Source of the DNA: Bacillota bacterium
GTDB lineage: Bacteria > Bacillota > Dethiobacteria > DTU022 > UBA8154
NCBI GenBank assembly: GCA_012837615.1
Contig: DUQX01000106.1
Location: 1-40,961 of the forward strand
Reading direction: 5' to 3'
DNA length: 40,961 bases
Shown here: positions 17,204-25,409 of the stretch, piece after piece
Numbering within the stretch: the stretch's first letter is position 1
Layout of the letters: each line of letters opens with the position of its first letter
Notes under the pieces: generated by a model
Database searches by the model: none
What the model was told of the DNA's origin: nothing
What the model saw: only the letters and a program-made list of their open reading frames with translations
Made by a program: the position numbers and the translations under genes

Positions 17204-18463
17204 ATGGAATCATTTGTTATCAATGGGGGAAATAAGCTGCAGGGCTCTTTGTACATCAAGGGTGCAAAAAATTCTATGTTGCCAATCATGGCTGCCTCAG
17301 TGCTGAGCAGTAGCGATAAAACGATAGATTTGCATAATATACCCGATATTCACGATATGCATGTTATGAAAAAAATACTTCAGTCCCTTGGTGCGGAGGT
17401 CCAATTCCAAAATAACACTTTACGGATAAACGTAAAAAATTTGAAAAGCTACACTATTTCGGACGAACTCATGAGGGAGATGCGCTCTTCCATTTTTCTT
17501 ATGGGACCGTTATTAAGCAAACTGGGAAAGGTCCGGGTAACATACCCCGGCGGCTGTTCCATAGGTCCCCGTCCTATAGATCTACATTTTAAAGGTTTGG
17601 AGGCGATGGGGGCTGTTATCCGTGAGGAAAATGGATCCATTACTGCTTCCGCGCCCAGACTTACAGGGACGGAAATACACCTCGATTATCCCAGTGTGGG
17701 GGCGACGGAAAACCTGATGATGACCGCTGTCTTGGCCAGGGGGAAAACTGTAATATATAATGCGGCAAAGGAACCGGAAATAGTAGATCTCCAAAATTTT
17801 TTAAATGCCATGGGAGCCCGTGTCAGGGGAGCGGGGACAGAAACGCTGCGTATTACAGGCGTAAAGGAGCTGGGACACTGTTCTTATAGGATCATACCCG
17901 ATAGAATTGTGGCAGGTACCTATTTAATAGCTGCAGCAATTACAGGAAGCAACATGCAGGTAAAAGGAATTATTCCCGCCCATTTGGATGCGGTGGTTGC
18001 TAAAATGAGGGAAGCTGGGGTTACTATCAAAGTTGCCGACGATAGCCTGGAGGTAGTAGAAAGTGATCTTCATGCAGTAGAAACCCTGCGCACACTGCCT
18101 TATCCCGGTTTTCCTACGGATCTGCAGCCCCAGATGATGGCTTTGTTAGCCCTGGCGAAAGGAAATAGCAACATCATTGAAAGTGTGTTTGAGGCCCGTT
18201 TTAAACATGTAGATGAGTTCAACCGCCTACGTGCAAATATTGTTGTAGATGGCAGAACTGCTATTATCAGAGGAGTAGATAAACTTTATGGAGCAGAGGT
18301 ACATACAACTGATTTGAGGGCAGGAGCAGCGTTAATCCTGGCCGGACTTGCCGCTGAGGGAACTACGGTAATTAGAAATATCCAGCATATTGACCGCGGT
18401 TATGAACGTATAGAAGATGACCTTAAAAAAGTGGGTGCAAAAATAGAAAGGAAACGGCATTAA
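17204..18463 (+). CDS. murA: UDP-N-acetylglucosamine 1-carboxyvinyltransferase
   Basis: MurA performs the first committed step of peptidoglycan synthesis, adding enolpyruvate from PEP to UDP-GlcNAc. The 419-aa protein has the GAKNSMLPIMAAS segment containing the substrate-binding Lys-Asn pair. The mobile loop PGGCSIGPRPID holds the reactive cysteine Cys118, the residue alkylated by fosfomycin in the family. Because it is Cys and not Asp, sensitivity is expected (inference). The start is ATG 17204, about 8 nt after GGGGAG. A longer in-frame start at 17168 would overlap murB and lacks a good site. Confidence 0.97.
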   Translation: MESFVINGGNKLQGSLYIKGAKNSMLPIMAASVLSSSDKTIDLHNIPDIHDMHVMKKILQSLGAEVQFQNNTLRINVKNLKSYTISDELMREMRSSIFLMGPLLSKLGKVRVTYPGGCSIGPRPIDLHFKGLEAMGAVIREENGSITASAPRLTGTEIHLDYPSVGATENLMMTAVLARGKTVIYNAAKEPEIVDLQNFLNAMGARVRGAGTETLRITGVKELGHCSYRIIPDRIVAGTYLIAAAITGSNMQVKGIIPAHLDAVVAKMREAGVTIKVADDSLEVVESDLHAVETLRTLPYPGFPTDLQPQMMALLALAKGNSNIIESVFEARFKHVDEFNRLRANIVVDGRTAIIRGVDKLYGAEVHTTDLRAGAALILAGLAAEGTTVIRNIQHIDRGYERIEDDLKKVGAKIERKRH

Positions 18464-18562
18464 ACACATTATTAAACAGAGTTTTGGCTGGCGTTATTAT
18501 TTTATTGTGATATTATTATATATTATTATTTATTGCCCGCTCGCAGTGGGAGGTTGTAGTGC

Positions 18563-19351
18563 TTGGAAAAGCCTCAAAACGTATATTCTTTTGGCCGTCA
18601 TGAGCTTATCGTGCAGCGTAAAATGGCCAGGAAAATAAAAAACAGGCTGGTGCTGATCTTTATTTTTGTCCTGGCGATCCTTTCCCTGCTTTTATTTATG
18701 CGTTCTCCCATATTCACTATTTATGAAATATCCATTAGGGGGGTGGACAAGGTACCCCTTGAGGAAATCCGGACAACGATAGGCATACGGGAGGGGATGA
18801 ATATCTGGAAAATAAGCCCTCCTGAAATTGAAAGGCGTATTCTAACAATCCCGAGAATTGCTAGTGTTGAAGTGGAGAGACTATTACCAGATAAGCTGAA
18901 CATTGTCATAACTGAAAAGTATCCGTTGCTGTTGGTGCCATATCACGGTTATTATCTGGAACTGGCCTCTGACGGCACCTTTATCGGGATAAAGGATATT
19001 TATGAGGGTGAGTCCCCGCTGGTTAACGGTTTGCTCTGGGGGGCGATGGATGTGGGCAGCGGTATTCCTGATAATCCCCGCGGTGAAATAATTGAAGTAT
19101 TCTTGGATGCTCTTGATTTAAACCCTTCTTTGCCCATAGCCGAGATAAATGTTGAAAATCCACAGAATACAATAATCTATACCCGTGAGGGAATAGAGGT
19201 ATGGCTGGGAAATAGTGAGAAACTATCGGGTAAGCTCCAGATATTCGAATCAATTTATTATCGTTTGCTTTCCTCGGAAGAGGAGCTCCTGGAAGGTTAT
19301 CTAGATCTAAGGGTCGAAGAAGCTCCTGTATTCAGACCTATTGAAAAATAA
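18563..19351 (+). CDS. ftsQ: Cell division protein FtsQ/DivIB
   Basis: This bitopic divisome protein has a short basic cytoplasmic tail, one transmembrane helix (about residues 28-46), a POTRA domain (about 50-120), and a beta domain. The POTRA segment reads YEISIRGVDKVPLEEI, then the typical PRIASVEVERLLPDKLNI. The 262-aa length is normal. The start is TTG 18563, 9 nt after GGGAGG. The roughly 100-nt gap after murA is very AT-rich. In Bacillus extra small genes lie between ftsQ and ftsA; none is present here. Confidence 0.93.
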   Translation: MEKPQNVYSFGRHELIVQRKMARKIKNRLVLIFIFVLAILSLLLFMRSPIFTIYEISIRGVDKVPLEEIRTTIGIREGMNIWKISPPEIERRILTIPRIASVEVERLLPDKLNIVITEKYPLLLVPYHGYYLELASDGTFIGIKDIYEGESPLVNGLLWGAMDVGSGIPDNPRGEIIEVFLDALDLNPSLPIAEINVENPQNTIIYTREGIEVWLGNSEKLSGKLQIFESIYYRLLSSEEELLEGYLDLRVEEAPVFRPIEK

Positions 19352-19354
19352 TTT

Positions 19355-19382
19355 TTGTCCTTAAAAGGAAATATATTATAAA
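19355..19382 (+). promoter_or_regulatory. Possible promoter of ftsA-ftsZ
   Basis: TTGTCC (19355-19360) is followed after 16 nt by TATAAA (19377-19382), in the gap between ftsQ and ftsA. Both boxes are imperfect, so this is tentative. Confidence 0.35.
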
Positions 19383-19438
19383 TGTGGAATATGTATTCTT
19401 AATGATGAAAATGGAAGGCCCGTAACTTAGGGGGTGTG

Positions 19439-20671
19439 ATGTTGGCAAGGCGAGATATCGTTGCTGGAATTGATTTAGGTACTTCCAACGTAAGGGTGAT
19501 AGTTGGAGAAGTCACAAATGATAACACAATCAATATAATCGGTGTGGGGACAAGCCCTTCTAAAGGAATTAAAAAAGGTGCTATTATAGATCTAGAGCGA
19601 ACTGTTCAATCTATAACTCAAGCTGTAAGCGAAGCTGAACGGATGGTGGGAGCTAAAATAGAGCTATTCAATGTTGGAATTGTAGGCTCCCAAATCGGGC
19701 TAATAAATAATAACGGAGTTGTTGCGGTTACCAGGGAAGACAAGGAAATTACCGAGCAGGACGTGGAAAGGGTATTGCAAGCGTCCAGGGTTATTGCTCT
19801 CCCTCAGGACAGGGAAATAATCGATGTCATCCCCCGTGAATTTATTGTCGACGGCTATGATGGTATTCGGGATCCGGTCGGTATGCTGGGAGTTCGATTG
19901 GAAGTACAGTCAATGATTATTACCGGTGCTATGACTTCTTTAAGAAATCTTTTACGCTGTTTAAACATGGCTGGCCTTCAGGTGAACGCGATGATCTTAA
20001 ATTCGTTGGCAAATGGAGAGATTTGCCTCTCCCCCGACGAAAAAGAGCTCGGCGTTTTTTTAATAGATTTGGGAGGTGGGACAACAGAAATTGCGCTTTA
20101 CCAGCAAGGGGGACTAAAAGATCTGTCTGTCTTACCGGTTGGCGGGGATCATATTACCAATGATCTCGCTGTAGGACTCAGAATTACGTTCGAACTTGCT
20201 GAAAGGCTTAAGATAGAGCATGGTTGTGCACTGGCGGAACTGGCTTCCGACCGGAATGAAATTGAGATAGAAGGTATCAGCGGTAAAGAAAAGCGCACAA
20301 TATCCTCCAGGGATCTCTTTACTTATATCGAACCTCGCTTGCAGGAAATCTTTCAACTTTGCGGTCAGGAGATGGCCCGCATGGGTTTTTCAAATATGCC
20401 ACCTGCAGGAGTTGTCATTACCGGAGGAGTTTCTCTCATGGGAGGAATCATTGAGCTGGCAGAGGAAGTTTTTCAATGTCCCGTACGCCTAGCTCAGCCG
20501 GAATATTTAGGGGTTAAGAGCCCTATCTATTCAACGGCTGTGGGTATAATACATTATGTAAATCGGAACCATTCTTTTGGAAGAGCAATTAAAAGCCCTG
20601 AAAAAAAAGGGAGGTTTTTTCACGACCTGTGGCAGCGTATCAGGGCTTTTATCGCGGATATATGGGAATAA
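19439..20671 (+). CDS. ftsA: Cell division protein FtsA
   Basis: FtsA is an actin-like ATPase that tethers FtsZ to the membrane. The 410-aa protein begins with the phosphate-1 motif AGIDLGTSNVRVIVGE. It contains the phosphate-2 region FLIDLGGGTTEIALY and the adenosine motif ITGGVSLMGGIIELAE. The last 20 residues (about HDLWQRIRAFIADIWE) form an amphipathic helix, as expected for membrane targeting. The start codon is uncertain among GTG 19436, ATG 19439 and TTG 19442; I chose the ATG behind TAGGGGG. ftsZ follows after 42 nt. Confidence 0.96.
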   Translation: MLARRDIVAGIDLGTSNVRVIVGEVTNDNTINIIGVGTSPSKGIKKGAIIDLERTVQSITQAVSEAERMVGAKIELFNVGIVGSQIGLINNNGVVAVTREDKEITEQDVERVLQASRVIALPQDREIIDVIPREFIVDGYDGIRDPVGMLGVRLEVQSMIITGAMTSLRNLLRCLNMAGLQVNAMILNSLANGEICLSPDEKELGVFLIDLGGGTTEIALYQQGGLKDLSVLPVGGDHITNDLAVGLRITFELAERLKIEHGCALAELASDRNEIEIEGISGKEKRTISSRDLFTYIEPRLQEIFQLCGQEMARMGFSNMPPAGVVITGGVSLMGGIIELAEEVFQCPVRLAQPEYLGVKSPIYSTAVGIIHYVNRNHSFGRAIKSPEKKGRFFHDLWQRIRAFIADIWE

Positions 20672-20713
20672 CATTTTAGAATTATTGTTAACCTGTGGGG
20701 AGGTTTAAAGAAA

Positions 20714-21775
20714 ATGAACATTGATTTTGAAATAGAAACGGAGTCTTTTGCCAATATTAAGGTGGTTGGAGTCGGAGGAGGCGGGAGCAACGCTGTTAAT
20801 CGTATGATTGAAGCGGGATTAAAGGGAGTAGAATTTATAATTGTTAATACCGATGCCCAGGCTCTTGAGCATGCTAAATCGAGTATAAAATTGCAGGTTG
20901 GAAGCAAACTTACAGAAGGTCTCGGTTCCGGTGGAAATCCAGAGATTGGGCAGAAGGCTGCTGAAGAAAGTAGGGAAGAAATTGAGTCTATTATAAAAGG
21001 CTCGCATATGATCTTTATTACATCTGGCATGGGTGGGGGGACCGGAACCGGAGGCGCTCCCGTTATTGCGGAAATTGCAAAAAACCTTGGAATTTTAACC
21101 GTGGGTGTCGTAACCCGTCCCTTTTCCTTTGAAGGCCGCCGGCGTATGGAACAGGCCGATAAAGGCATTAAGACACTCAAGGAAAAAGTGGATACTCTAA
21201 TTGTTATTCCCAACGATAAACTCCTTCAGGTTGTAGATAAGCGTACCCCCCTAGTTGAAGCTTTTCGTATTGCTGATGATGTGTTAAGGCAGGGCGTTCA
21301 GGGGATTTCCGACTTGATTACCATTCCCGGTTTGATTAACCTTGATTTTGCTGACGTAAAGACGATTATGCAGGATACGGGAACCGCATTGATGGGGGTG
21401 GGTGTTTCCAGCGGGGAAAACAGCGCGATAGAGGCTGCAAAAGCAGCCATCTTTAGCCCACTGCTGGAAACTTCGATCGATGGCGCCCGGGGGGTTTTGA
21501 TTAATGTAACGGGAGGCACAAGCCTTAGCTTATTTGAGATTCATGAGGCGGCCGAAACAGTTGCCGAAGCAGCCGATCCCGATGCTAATATCATCTTTGG
21601 TGCGGTTATTGATGAGAATTTCAAGGAGGAATCACGGGTTACAGTGATAGCCACCGGTTTTGATAAGAACGAAAAGTTGGCAAAAAAGGAGAGCAAATTC
21701 ACTCCGCAACAGAATTTTAGCGATACGGATATTGACATTCCTGCCTTTTTGCGGCGCCGCAGGGCGGGTAATTAA
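20714..21775 (+). CDS. ftsZ: Cell division GTPase FtsZ
   Basis: FtsZ is the tubulin-like GTPase that forms the division ring. The 353-aa protein carries [15 protein letters not shown], the GTP signature [13 protein letters not shown], and the T7 synergy loop [10 protein letters not shown]-terminal conserved peptide ([11 protein letters not shown]) serves to dock FtsA and other partners. The linker before it is short. It starts at ATG 20714 after GGAGG, about 10 nt away. A strong terminator follows, so it closes the dcw transcript. Confidence 0.98.
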   Translation: MNIDFEIETESFANIKVVGVGGGGSNAVNRMIEAGLKGVEFIIVNTDAQALEHAKSSIKLQVGSKLTEGLGSGGNPEIGQKAAEESREEIESIIKGSHMIFITSGMGGGTGTGGAPVIAEIAKNLGILTVGVVTRPFSFEGRRRMEQADKGIKTLKEKVDTLIVIPNDKLLQVVDKRTPLVEAFRIADDVLRQGVQGISDLITIPGLINLDFADVKTIMQDTGTALMGVGVSSGENSAIEAAKAAIFSPLLETSIDGARGVLINVTGGTSLSLFEIHEAAETVAEAADPDANIIFGAVIDENFKEESRVTVIATGFDKNEKLAKKESKFTPQQNFSDTDIDIPAFLRRRRAGN

Positions 21776-21796
21776 TCGCATGAAACATCTTCAGGG

Positions 21797-21821
21797 AAGA
21801 CCGGAATTTCCGGTCTTTTTT
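21797..21821 (+). terminator. Intrinsic terminator after ftsZ
   Basis: AAGACCGG (21797-21804) pairs perfectly with CCGGTCTT (21810-21817) around the loop AATTT, and a T-run follows. It separates the dcw cluster from the sporulation genes. Confidence 0.85.
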
Positions 21822-22150
21822 ATTCCCGGAAGCCCCTGACCACTTTCCCAGCCCTGGTAAGGCAAGTTCTATAGGTAAAGCAAGTTCTATATCTGCATTA
21901 AAAAGAATTGAATTCGGTATGGCCTTACTTCGTTTTTGTTCTTTAACGGGGTTTTTTTTATTTGGAGAGGCATATCTATCTTTACCATTGCAGGTGGGCT
22001 TCTATCCATTGTCTACAGTTATCGTAATCTTTACAGTCAATAAGCTTTTTTACCTTGGTGCCAAATTATAACAAATTTTTAATACTGTTCCCGTTATAAT
22101 AGAAATAGCGGATATTATTATAAAAGGAGTGTGAGCGCTCAGGAGGGGAT
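21822..22150 (+). other. Spacer and promoter region before spoIIGA
   Basis: There is no gene here. A TATAAT at 22095-22100 is a good -10 candidate, but no good -35 box lies 16-18 nt upstream. That is compatible with an activator-dependent promoter; in Bacillus this operon needs Spo0A. I did not find an intact TGTCGAA Spo0A box here. A short direct repeat (GCAAGTTCTATA) occurs twice near 21862 and 21881. The palindrome GAGCGCTC (22133-22140) lies just before the ribosome site. Confidence 0.5.
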
Positions 22151-23074
22151 ATGTATATTGACCTGGTCTTATGCTTAAATACAGTTGTAAATTTTTTTTT
22201 GCTCTGGCTAACCGGTCTGATTGCGCATCAAAAAACAACTTTTTTTAGGCTTCTCGCGGGTTCTATTACAGGTGCAGCATACCTTTTCGTGTTATTTATC
22301 CCAATACGGTTGTTTATTATTGCCGTCTTCGGAAAAGTAATGCTTCCTTTGTTGATGATTTATTTTTCCTTTAGGCCGCGAAAGCTGATACAGGCTATGA
22401 TATTATTTACCGTTTTTTATTTATGTTCTTTTGCAATGGGCGGTTTTGTTTTTGCTTTTAGCTTATGGGCAAAGTATCCTTTGGATTTCCACCGGGGTGT
22501 TTACAACCTTCCGGCACCTTCTATCAAATATCTGATTTTTTCAGGAGCTTTACTTTTATTATTAGCTCGTTGGTTAAAGCCTATTTTGATAGAAAAATTA
22601 AATTTTCATCTTCCGGCAACTGCATTGGAACTGGAAATAAGTTTTGGCGGAAAAATTAAAAAGCTGGCTGCCTTTTTGGATACCGGGAATATGCTAAAAG
22701 AGCCTTTTTCCGGTTTACCGGTTGCCGTTGCGGCATATCCGGTCATCAAAGAGTTGCTTCCGCAAGAGATATGCCGTGTGCTTAGCAATAATGGTCATAT
22801 GGATTGGACTCTACTGGAAAAAGCATTAACAAGTATAAATGCTGCTTTTGCATCAAAATATTGTCTCGTGCCATATCGCTCCCTTAACGATGAGGGGGTT
22901 CTTTTAGGATTTCGGCCTGAAAAGGCAACATTGCGGCAGGAAAACAGGATTTATAAGTTAAAAGATGGAATAATAATCGGAATTCAGCGGGGAAAAGATG
23001 ACTTTCCGGCGGAACATGAAGTGTTGCTACCGCTGGAGGTCTGGCGCTCGGCTGATAGTAGAGGGCTGGTTTAA
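22151..23074 (+). CDS. spoIIGA: Sigma-E processing peptidase SpoIIGA
   Basis: SpoIIGA is the membrane aspartic protease that cuts the pro-sequence from pro-sigma-E after septation, when the forespore signals via SpoIIR. The 307-aa protein has about five N-terminal transmembrane helices (about residues 1-150) and a cytoplasmic protease domain. The active Asp is in AAFLDTGNMLKEPFSGLPV (Asp177). It starts at ATG 22151 behind GGAGGGG. Its stop codon directly abuts the sigE start, as in other spore-formers, which supports the assignment strongly. Confidence 0.95.
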   Translation: MYIDLVLCLNTVVNFFLLWLTGLIAHQKTTFFRLLAGSITGAAYLFVLFIPIRLFIIAVFGKVMLPLLMIYFSFRPRKLIQAMILFTVFYLCSFAMGGFVFAFSLWAKYPLDFHRGVYNLPAPSIKYLIFSGALLLLLARWLKPILIEKLNFHLPATALELEISFGGKIKKLAAFLDTGNMLKEPFSGLPVAVAAYPVIKELLPQEICRVLSNNGHMDWTLLEKALTSINAAFASKYCLVPYRSLNDEGVLLGFRPEKATLRQENRIYKLKDGIIIGIQRGKDDFPAEHEVLLPLEVWRSADSRGLV

Positions 23075-23806
23075 ATGAAAAACGGATTGCCAGGAAAATT
23101 GAAAATAAGGTTTTTCTTGTTGTATTTTAGCCGTAAGCTTGGTTTAAGCTATGACAGGCTTATCTATTATGTTACTAATAATAAAGCTTTACCTCCTCCC
23201 CTATCTTCCCAAGAGGAAGCAGATCTGTTGGAACGCCTCAAAATGGGGGAAGACAAGGTGAGAGGGACTCTTATAGAGCGCAACCTGCGCCTTGTAGTCT
23301 ATATTGCTCGCAAATTTGAAAATACCGGGGTGGCGGTTGACGATCTGGTATCGATCGGTACTATCGGTTTAATTAAGGCCGTAAATACCTTTGATCCGCA
23401 TAAAAAAATCAAGTTGGCTACTTACGCATCAAAATGCATTGAAAACGAAATATTAATGTATTTACGGAGAAATAATAAGCTCAAAGTCGAGATTTCCTTT
23501 GACGAGCCTCTTAACGTAGATTGGGATGGCAATGAACTGCTTCTTTCCGATGTCCTGGGTACGGAAAATGACCTTGTCATACGCGACCTGGAGGAAGAGG
23601 TGGATAAAAAGCTGCTCTATATGGCAATGGAAAAACTCTCGCAGAGAGAAAGAAAGATTACGCAGCTAAGATTTGGGCTGGGAGATGGGCAGGAAAAAAC
23701 ACAAAAGGAAGTAGCTGAGCTGCTGGGTATCTCCCAATCATATATTTCACGCTTGGAAAAGCGCATTATTAAAAGGTTAAAAAAAGAAATTAAAAAAATG
23801 GAATGA
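23075..23806 (+). CDS. sigE: RNA polymerase sporulation sigma factor SigE
   Basis: Sigma-E is the early mother-cell sigma factor. The 243-aa protein has an N-terminal hydrophobic and basic pro-sequence (about residues 1-30) that is removed by SpoIIGA. Region 2 shows [36 protein letters not shown] and a following stretch ending in [19 protein letters not shown]. Region 4 contains a helix-turn-helix, [22 protein letters not shown]. Translation starts at once after spoIIGA, so the protease and its substrate are coupled. Confidence 0.97.
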   Translation: MKNGLPGKLKIRFFLLYFSRKLGLSYDRLIYYVTNNKALPPPLSSQEEADLLERLKMGEDKVRGTLIERNLRLVVYIARKFENTGVAVDDLVSIGTIGLIKAVNTFDPHKKIKLATYASKCIENEILMYLRRNNKLKVEISFDEPLNVDWDGNELLLSDVLGTENDLVIRDLEEEVDKKLLYMAMEKLSQRERKITQLRFGLGDGQEKTQKEVAELLGISQSYISRLEKRIIKRLKKEIKKME

Positions 23807-23817
23807 AATTCTTTGCA

Positions 23818-23845
23818 GTATAAAAAAAAAATGTGGGGAAATACT
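23818..23845 (+). promoter_or_regulatory. Candidate sigma-F/sigma-G promoter of sigG
   Basis: GTATA (23818-23822) fits the sigma-F -35 consensus GYATA. After 14 nt, GGAAATACT (23837-23845) fits the -10 consensus GGNNANANT at every fixed position. It lies about 55 nt before the sigG start. This agrees with sigF control of sigG in Bacillus. Confidence 0.55.
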
Positions 23846-23900
23846 TTTATTAGAAGAAGAGGTTTTGCTTCCAGATGGGTTCAAGCGGGAGGATTCTGCA

Positions 23901-24671
23901 TTGAATAAAGTTGAAATTTGCGGAGTAAATACGGCCAAATTACCTGTATTAAAGAATAAAGAAATGCGGAAAATGTTTGTGAGAATGCTGGAAGGTGATA
24001 AAGAGGCCCGTGAAAAACTGGTGAACGGAAACCTCAGGCTTGTCCTAAGTGTAATTCAACGTTTCAACAACAGGGGAGAGTTGGTAGATGATCTTTTTCA
24101 AGTCGGCTGCATAGGGTTGATCAAAGCCATTGATAATTTTGATCTCAATCAGAATGTTAAGTTTTCAACTTATGCGGTTCCGATGATTATTGGTGAAATT
24201 CGCCGCTACTTGAGGGATAACACTCCCATGAGGGTGAGTAGATCTTTAAGGGATATTGCTTACAAAGTATTGCAGGTCAGGGATCAGCTGGCTCATAAAA
24301 ATTCAAGGGAACCGTCTTTGGAGGAGATCGCAGCTGAACTTACGGTGAGCAGGGAAGAGATCACCCTGGCGCTTGATTCAATTCAAGAACCGGTTTCTCT
24401 TTTTGAGCCCATTTATCACGATGGCGGAGATCCCATTTACGTAATGGATCAGATCAGCGATGAAAAAAATCAGGATGAAAAATGGATGGAGATCATTTCT
24501 ATTAAAGATGCTTTGCAGAAACTGAACGATAGAGAAAAACTAATTTTAACGTTGAGGTTTTACCGGGGGAAAACGCAGATGGAGGTCGCCGATGAGATTG
24601 GGATTTCCCAGGCACAGGTTTCCCGCCTGGAAAAATCAGCACTTGGACAGTTAAAAAAGCATATTCAGTAA
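23901..24671 (+). CDS. sigG: RNA polymerase sporulation sigma factor SigG
   Basis: Sigma-G directs late forespore transcription. The protein is 256 aa from the chosen start and opens with the typical NKVEICGVNTAKLPVLKN. Region 2 is visible as GNLRLVLSVIQRF and DLFQVGCIGLIKAIDNFD. Region 3 follows, and region 4 has the helix-turn-helix TQMEVADEIGISQAQVSRLEKSAL. I chose TTG 23901 because SigG proteins start at this motif and GGGAGG lies 8 nt upstream. A TTG at 23865 would add 12 residues. It is separated from sigE by 94 nt with its own probable promoter. Confidence 0.96.
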   Translation: MNKVEICGVNTAKLPVLKNKEMRKMFVRMLEGDKEAREKLVNGNLRLVLSVIQRFNNRGELVDDLFQVGCIGLIKAIDNFDLNQNVKFSTYAVPMIIGEIRRYLRDNTPMRVSRSLRDIAYKVLQVRDQLAHKNSREPSLEEIAAELTVSREEITLALDSIQEPVSLFEPIYHDGGDPIYVMDQISDEKNQDEKWMEIISIKDALQKLNDREKLILTLRFYRGKTQMEVADEIGISQAQVSRLEKSALGQLKKHIQ

Positions 24672-24689
24672 AGAAGGGGGGATGGATCG

Positions 24690-24890
24690 GTGAAAAGATC
24701 TTCGCATTGTAAATTATTGATGATGCTTTTGTCTTTGAGCCTGCTGCTATTTTGTTTTTCCTTTAATTTTTCATCCCGCGGCGGGGAAGTGGTATTATCA
24801 TATAACATGAGCAACCTGGAGCGTGGGAATATTTCGGAAATAATGCAGGAAAATGGTTTTCAGGATAATGTTACTTTAATGGTATTCTAG
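24690..24890 (+). CDS. Small hypothetical secreted or membrane peptide
   Basis: This is a 66-aa reading frame from GTG 24690, preceded by AAGGGGGGAT. It has a basic N terminus and a strongly hydrophobic stretch (about residues 8-27), like a signal peptide or membrane anchor, followed by a polar tail of about 35 residues. I do not recognise the family. It sits 18 nt after sigG and before a terminator, so it would be co-transcribed with sigG in the forespore. It may be a real small sporulation protein or a chance ORF. Confidence 0.42.
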   Translation: MKRSSHCKLLMMLLSLSLLLFCFSFNFSSRGGEVVLSYNMSNLERGNISEIMQENGFQDNVTLMVF

Positions 24891-24965
24891 TGCGTTCTGG
24901 TGTGATAGGGAACATCTTCGATATATTCGGGATAATCTTTATAGTCATTGCAAATCAGCAAACCT

Positions 24966-24993
24966 CCGGATGGAATAATCCGGTTTTTTTTTT
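24966..24993 (+). terminator. Intrinsic terminator after the sigG unit
   Basis: CCGGAT (24966-24971) pairs with ATCCGG (24978-24983), and ten Ts follow. It ends the spoIIGA-sigE-sigG region. Confidence 0.85.
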
Positions 24994-25019
24994 GCTATGA
25001 AGTTTTGTTAAAGTATAAT
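24992..25019 (+). promoter_or_regulatory. Possible promoter of ylmC
   Basis: TTGCTA (24992-24997) is followed after 16 nt by TATAAT (25014-25019), directly behind the terminator and about 44 nt before the ylmC start. Confidence 0.45.
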
Positions 25020-25062
25020 ATAATAATAGGGGTGGAAAGTTTTGTAAGAGGGGGTGTTTTAT

Positions 25063-25314
25063 GTGGCCCGCTTAAGCGATTTAAGAGATAGGGACGTGAT
25101 TAATGTAAATGACGGGAAAAGGTTGGGGGTTATCTCAGACATCGATCTGGATATAGAAAATGGAAAAATTAGGGCCATAGTTTTACCGGGTGCTGGGGGT
25201 TTTATGGGTGTTATTGGAAGGAAAAACGACCTGGTGGTGCCCTGGGAAAAAGTGGTTAAAATTGGAATAGATACCATTCTGGTTGATTTTCCATTTGAGG
25301 GCCCGGATGTCTGA
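25063..25314 (+). CDS. ylmC: PRC-barrel domain protein YlmC/YmxH
   Basis: This 83-aa protein of the YlmC/YmxH family is found next to sigG in many spore-formers. The sequence RDVINVNDGKRLGVISDIDLD, followed by PGAGGFMGVIGRKNDLVVPWEKVVKIG, is a PRC-barrel, a small beta-barrel fold that binds proteins or RNA. Its precise function is unknown. I chose GTG 25063 because AGAGGGGG lies about 8 nt upstream and the protein then aligns with family N termini. A GTG at 25054 would add three residues and overlap the ribosome site. Confidence 0.9.
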   Translation: MARLSDLRDRDVINVNDGKRLGVISDIDLDIENGKIRAIVLPGAGGFMGVIGRKNDLVVPWEKVVKIGIDTILVDFPFEGPDV

Positions 25315-25331
25315 TGCTGGACATACCCGGG
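25302..25331. repeat. Inverted repeat over the ylmC stop and the next -35 box
   Basis: CCCGGATGTC (25302-25311) pairs with GACAT-AC-CCGGG (25320-25331), a 10-bp stem with a 2-nt bulge. It covers the ylmC stop codon (25312-25314) and the candidate -35 box of the next gene. There is no T-run. It may be an operator, an RNA processing site or a weak terminator. Confidence 0.5.
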
Positions 25332-25346
25332 TGCTTATAATATAAT
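25318..25346 (+). promoter_or_regulatory. Probable promoter of the NrdD-like gene and downstream operon
   Basis: TGGACA (25318-25323) is followed after 17 nt by TATAAT (25341-25346). The -35 box lies inside the inverted repeat at 25302-25331. No other good promoter appears before ylmE, so it could drive the block through yggT. Confidence 0.5.
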
Positions 25347-25409
25347 GAAAAGCGCCCCAACATCTTCAACTTCTCATAATTAGTTTTTGAATGGAAAGGG
25401 TGTTATTTC

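Noticed and set aside
21822-22150. Spo0A boxes before spoIIGA
   Set aside because: They are expected by analogy with Bacillus, but no intact TGTCGAA or its complement is seen; the nearest, TTGTCTACAG, differs in the core.
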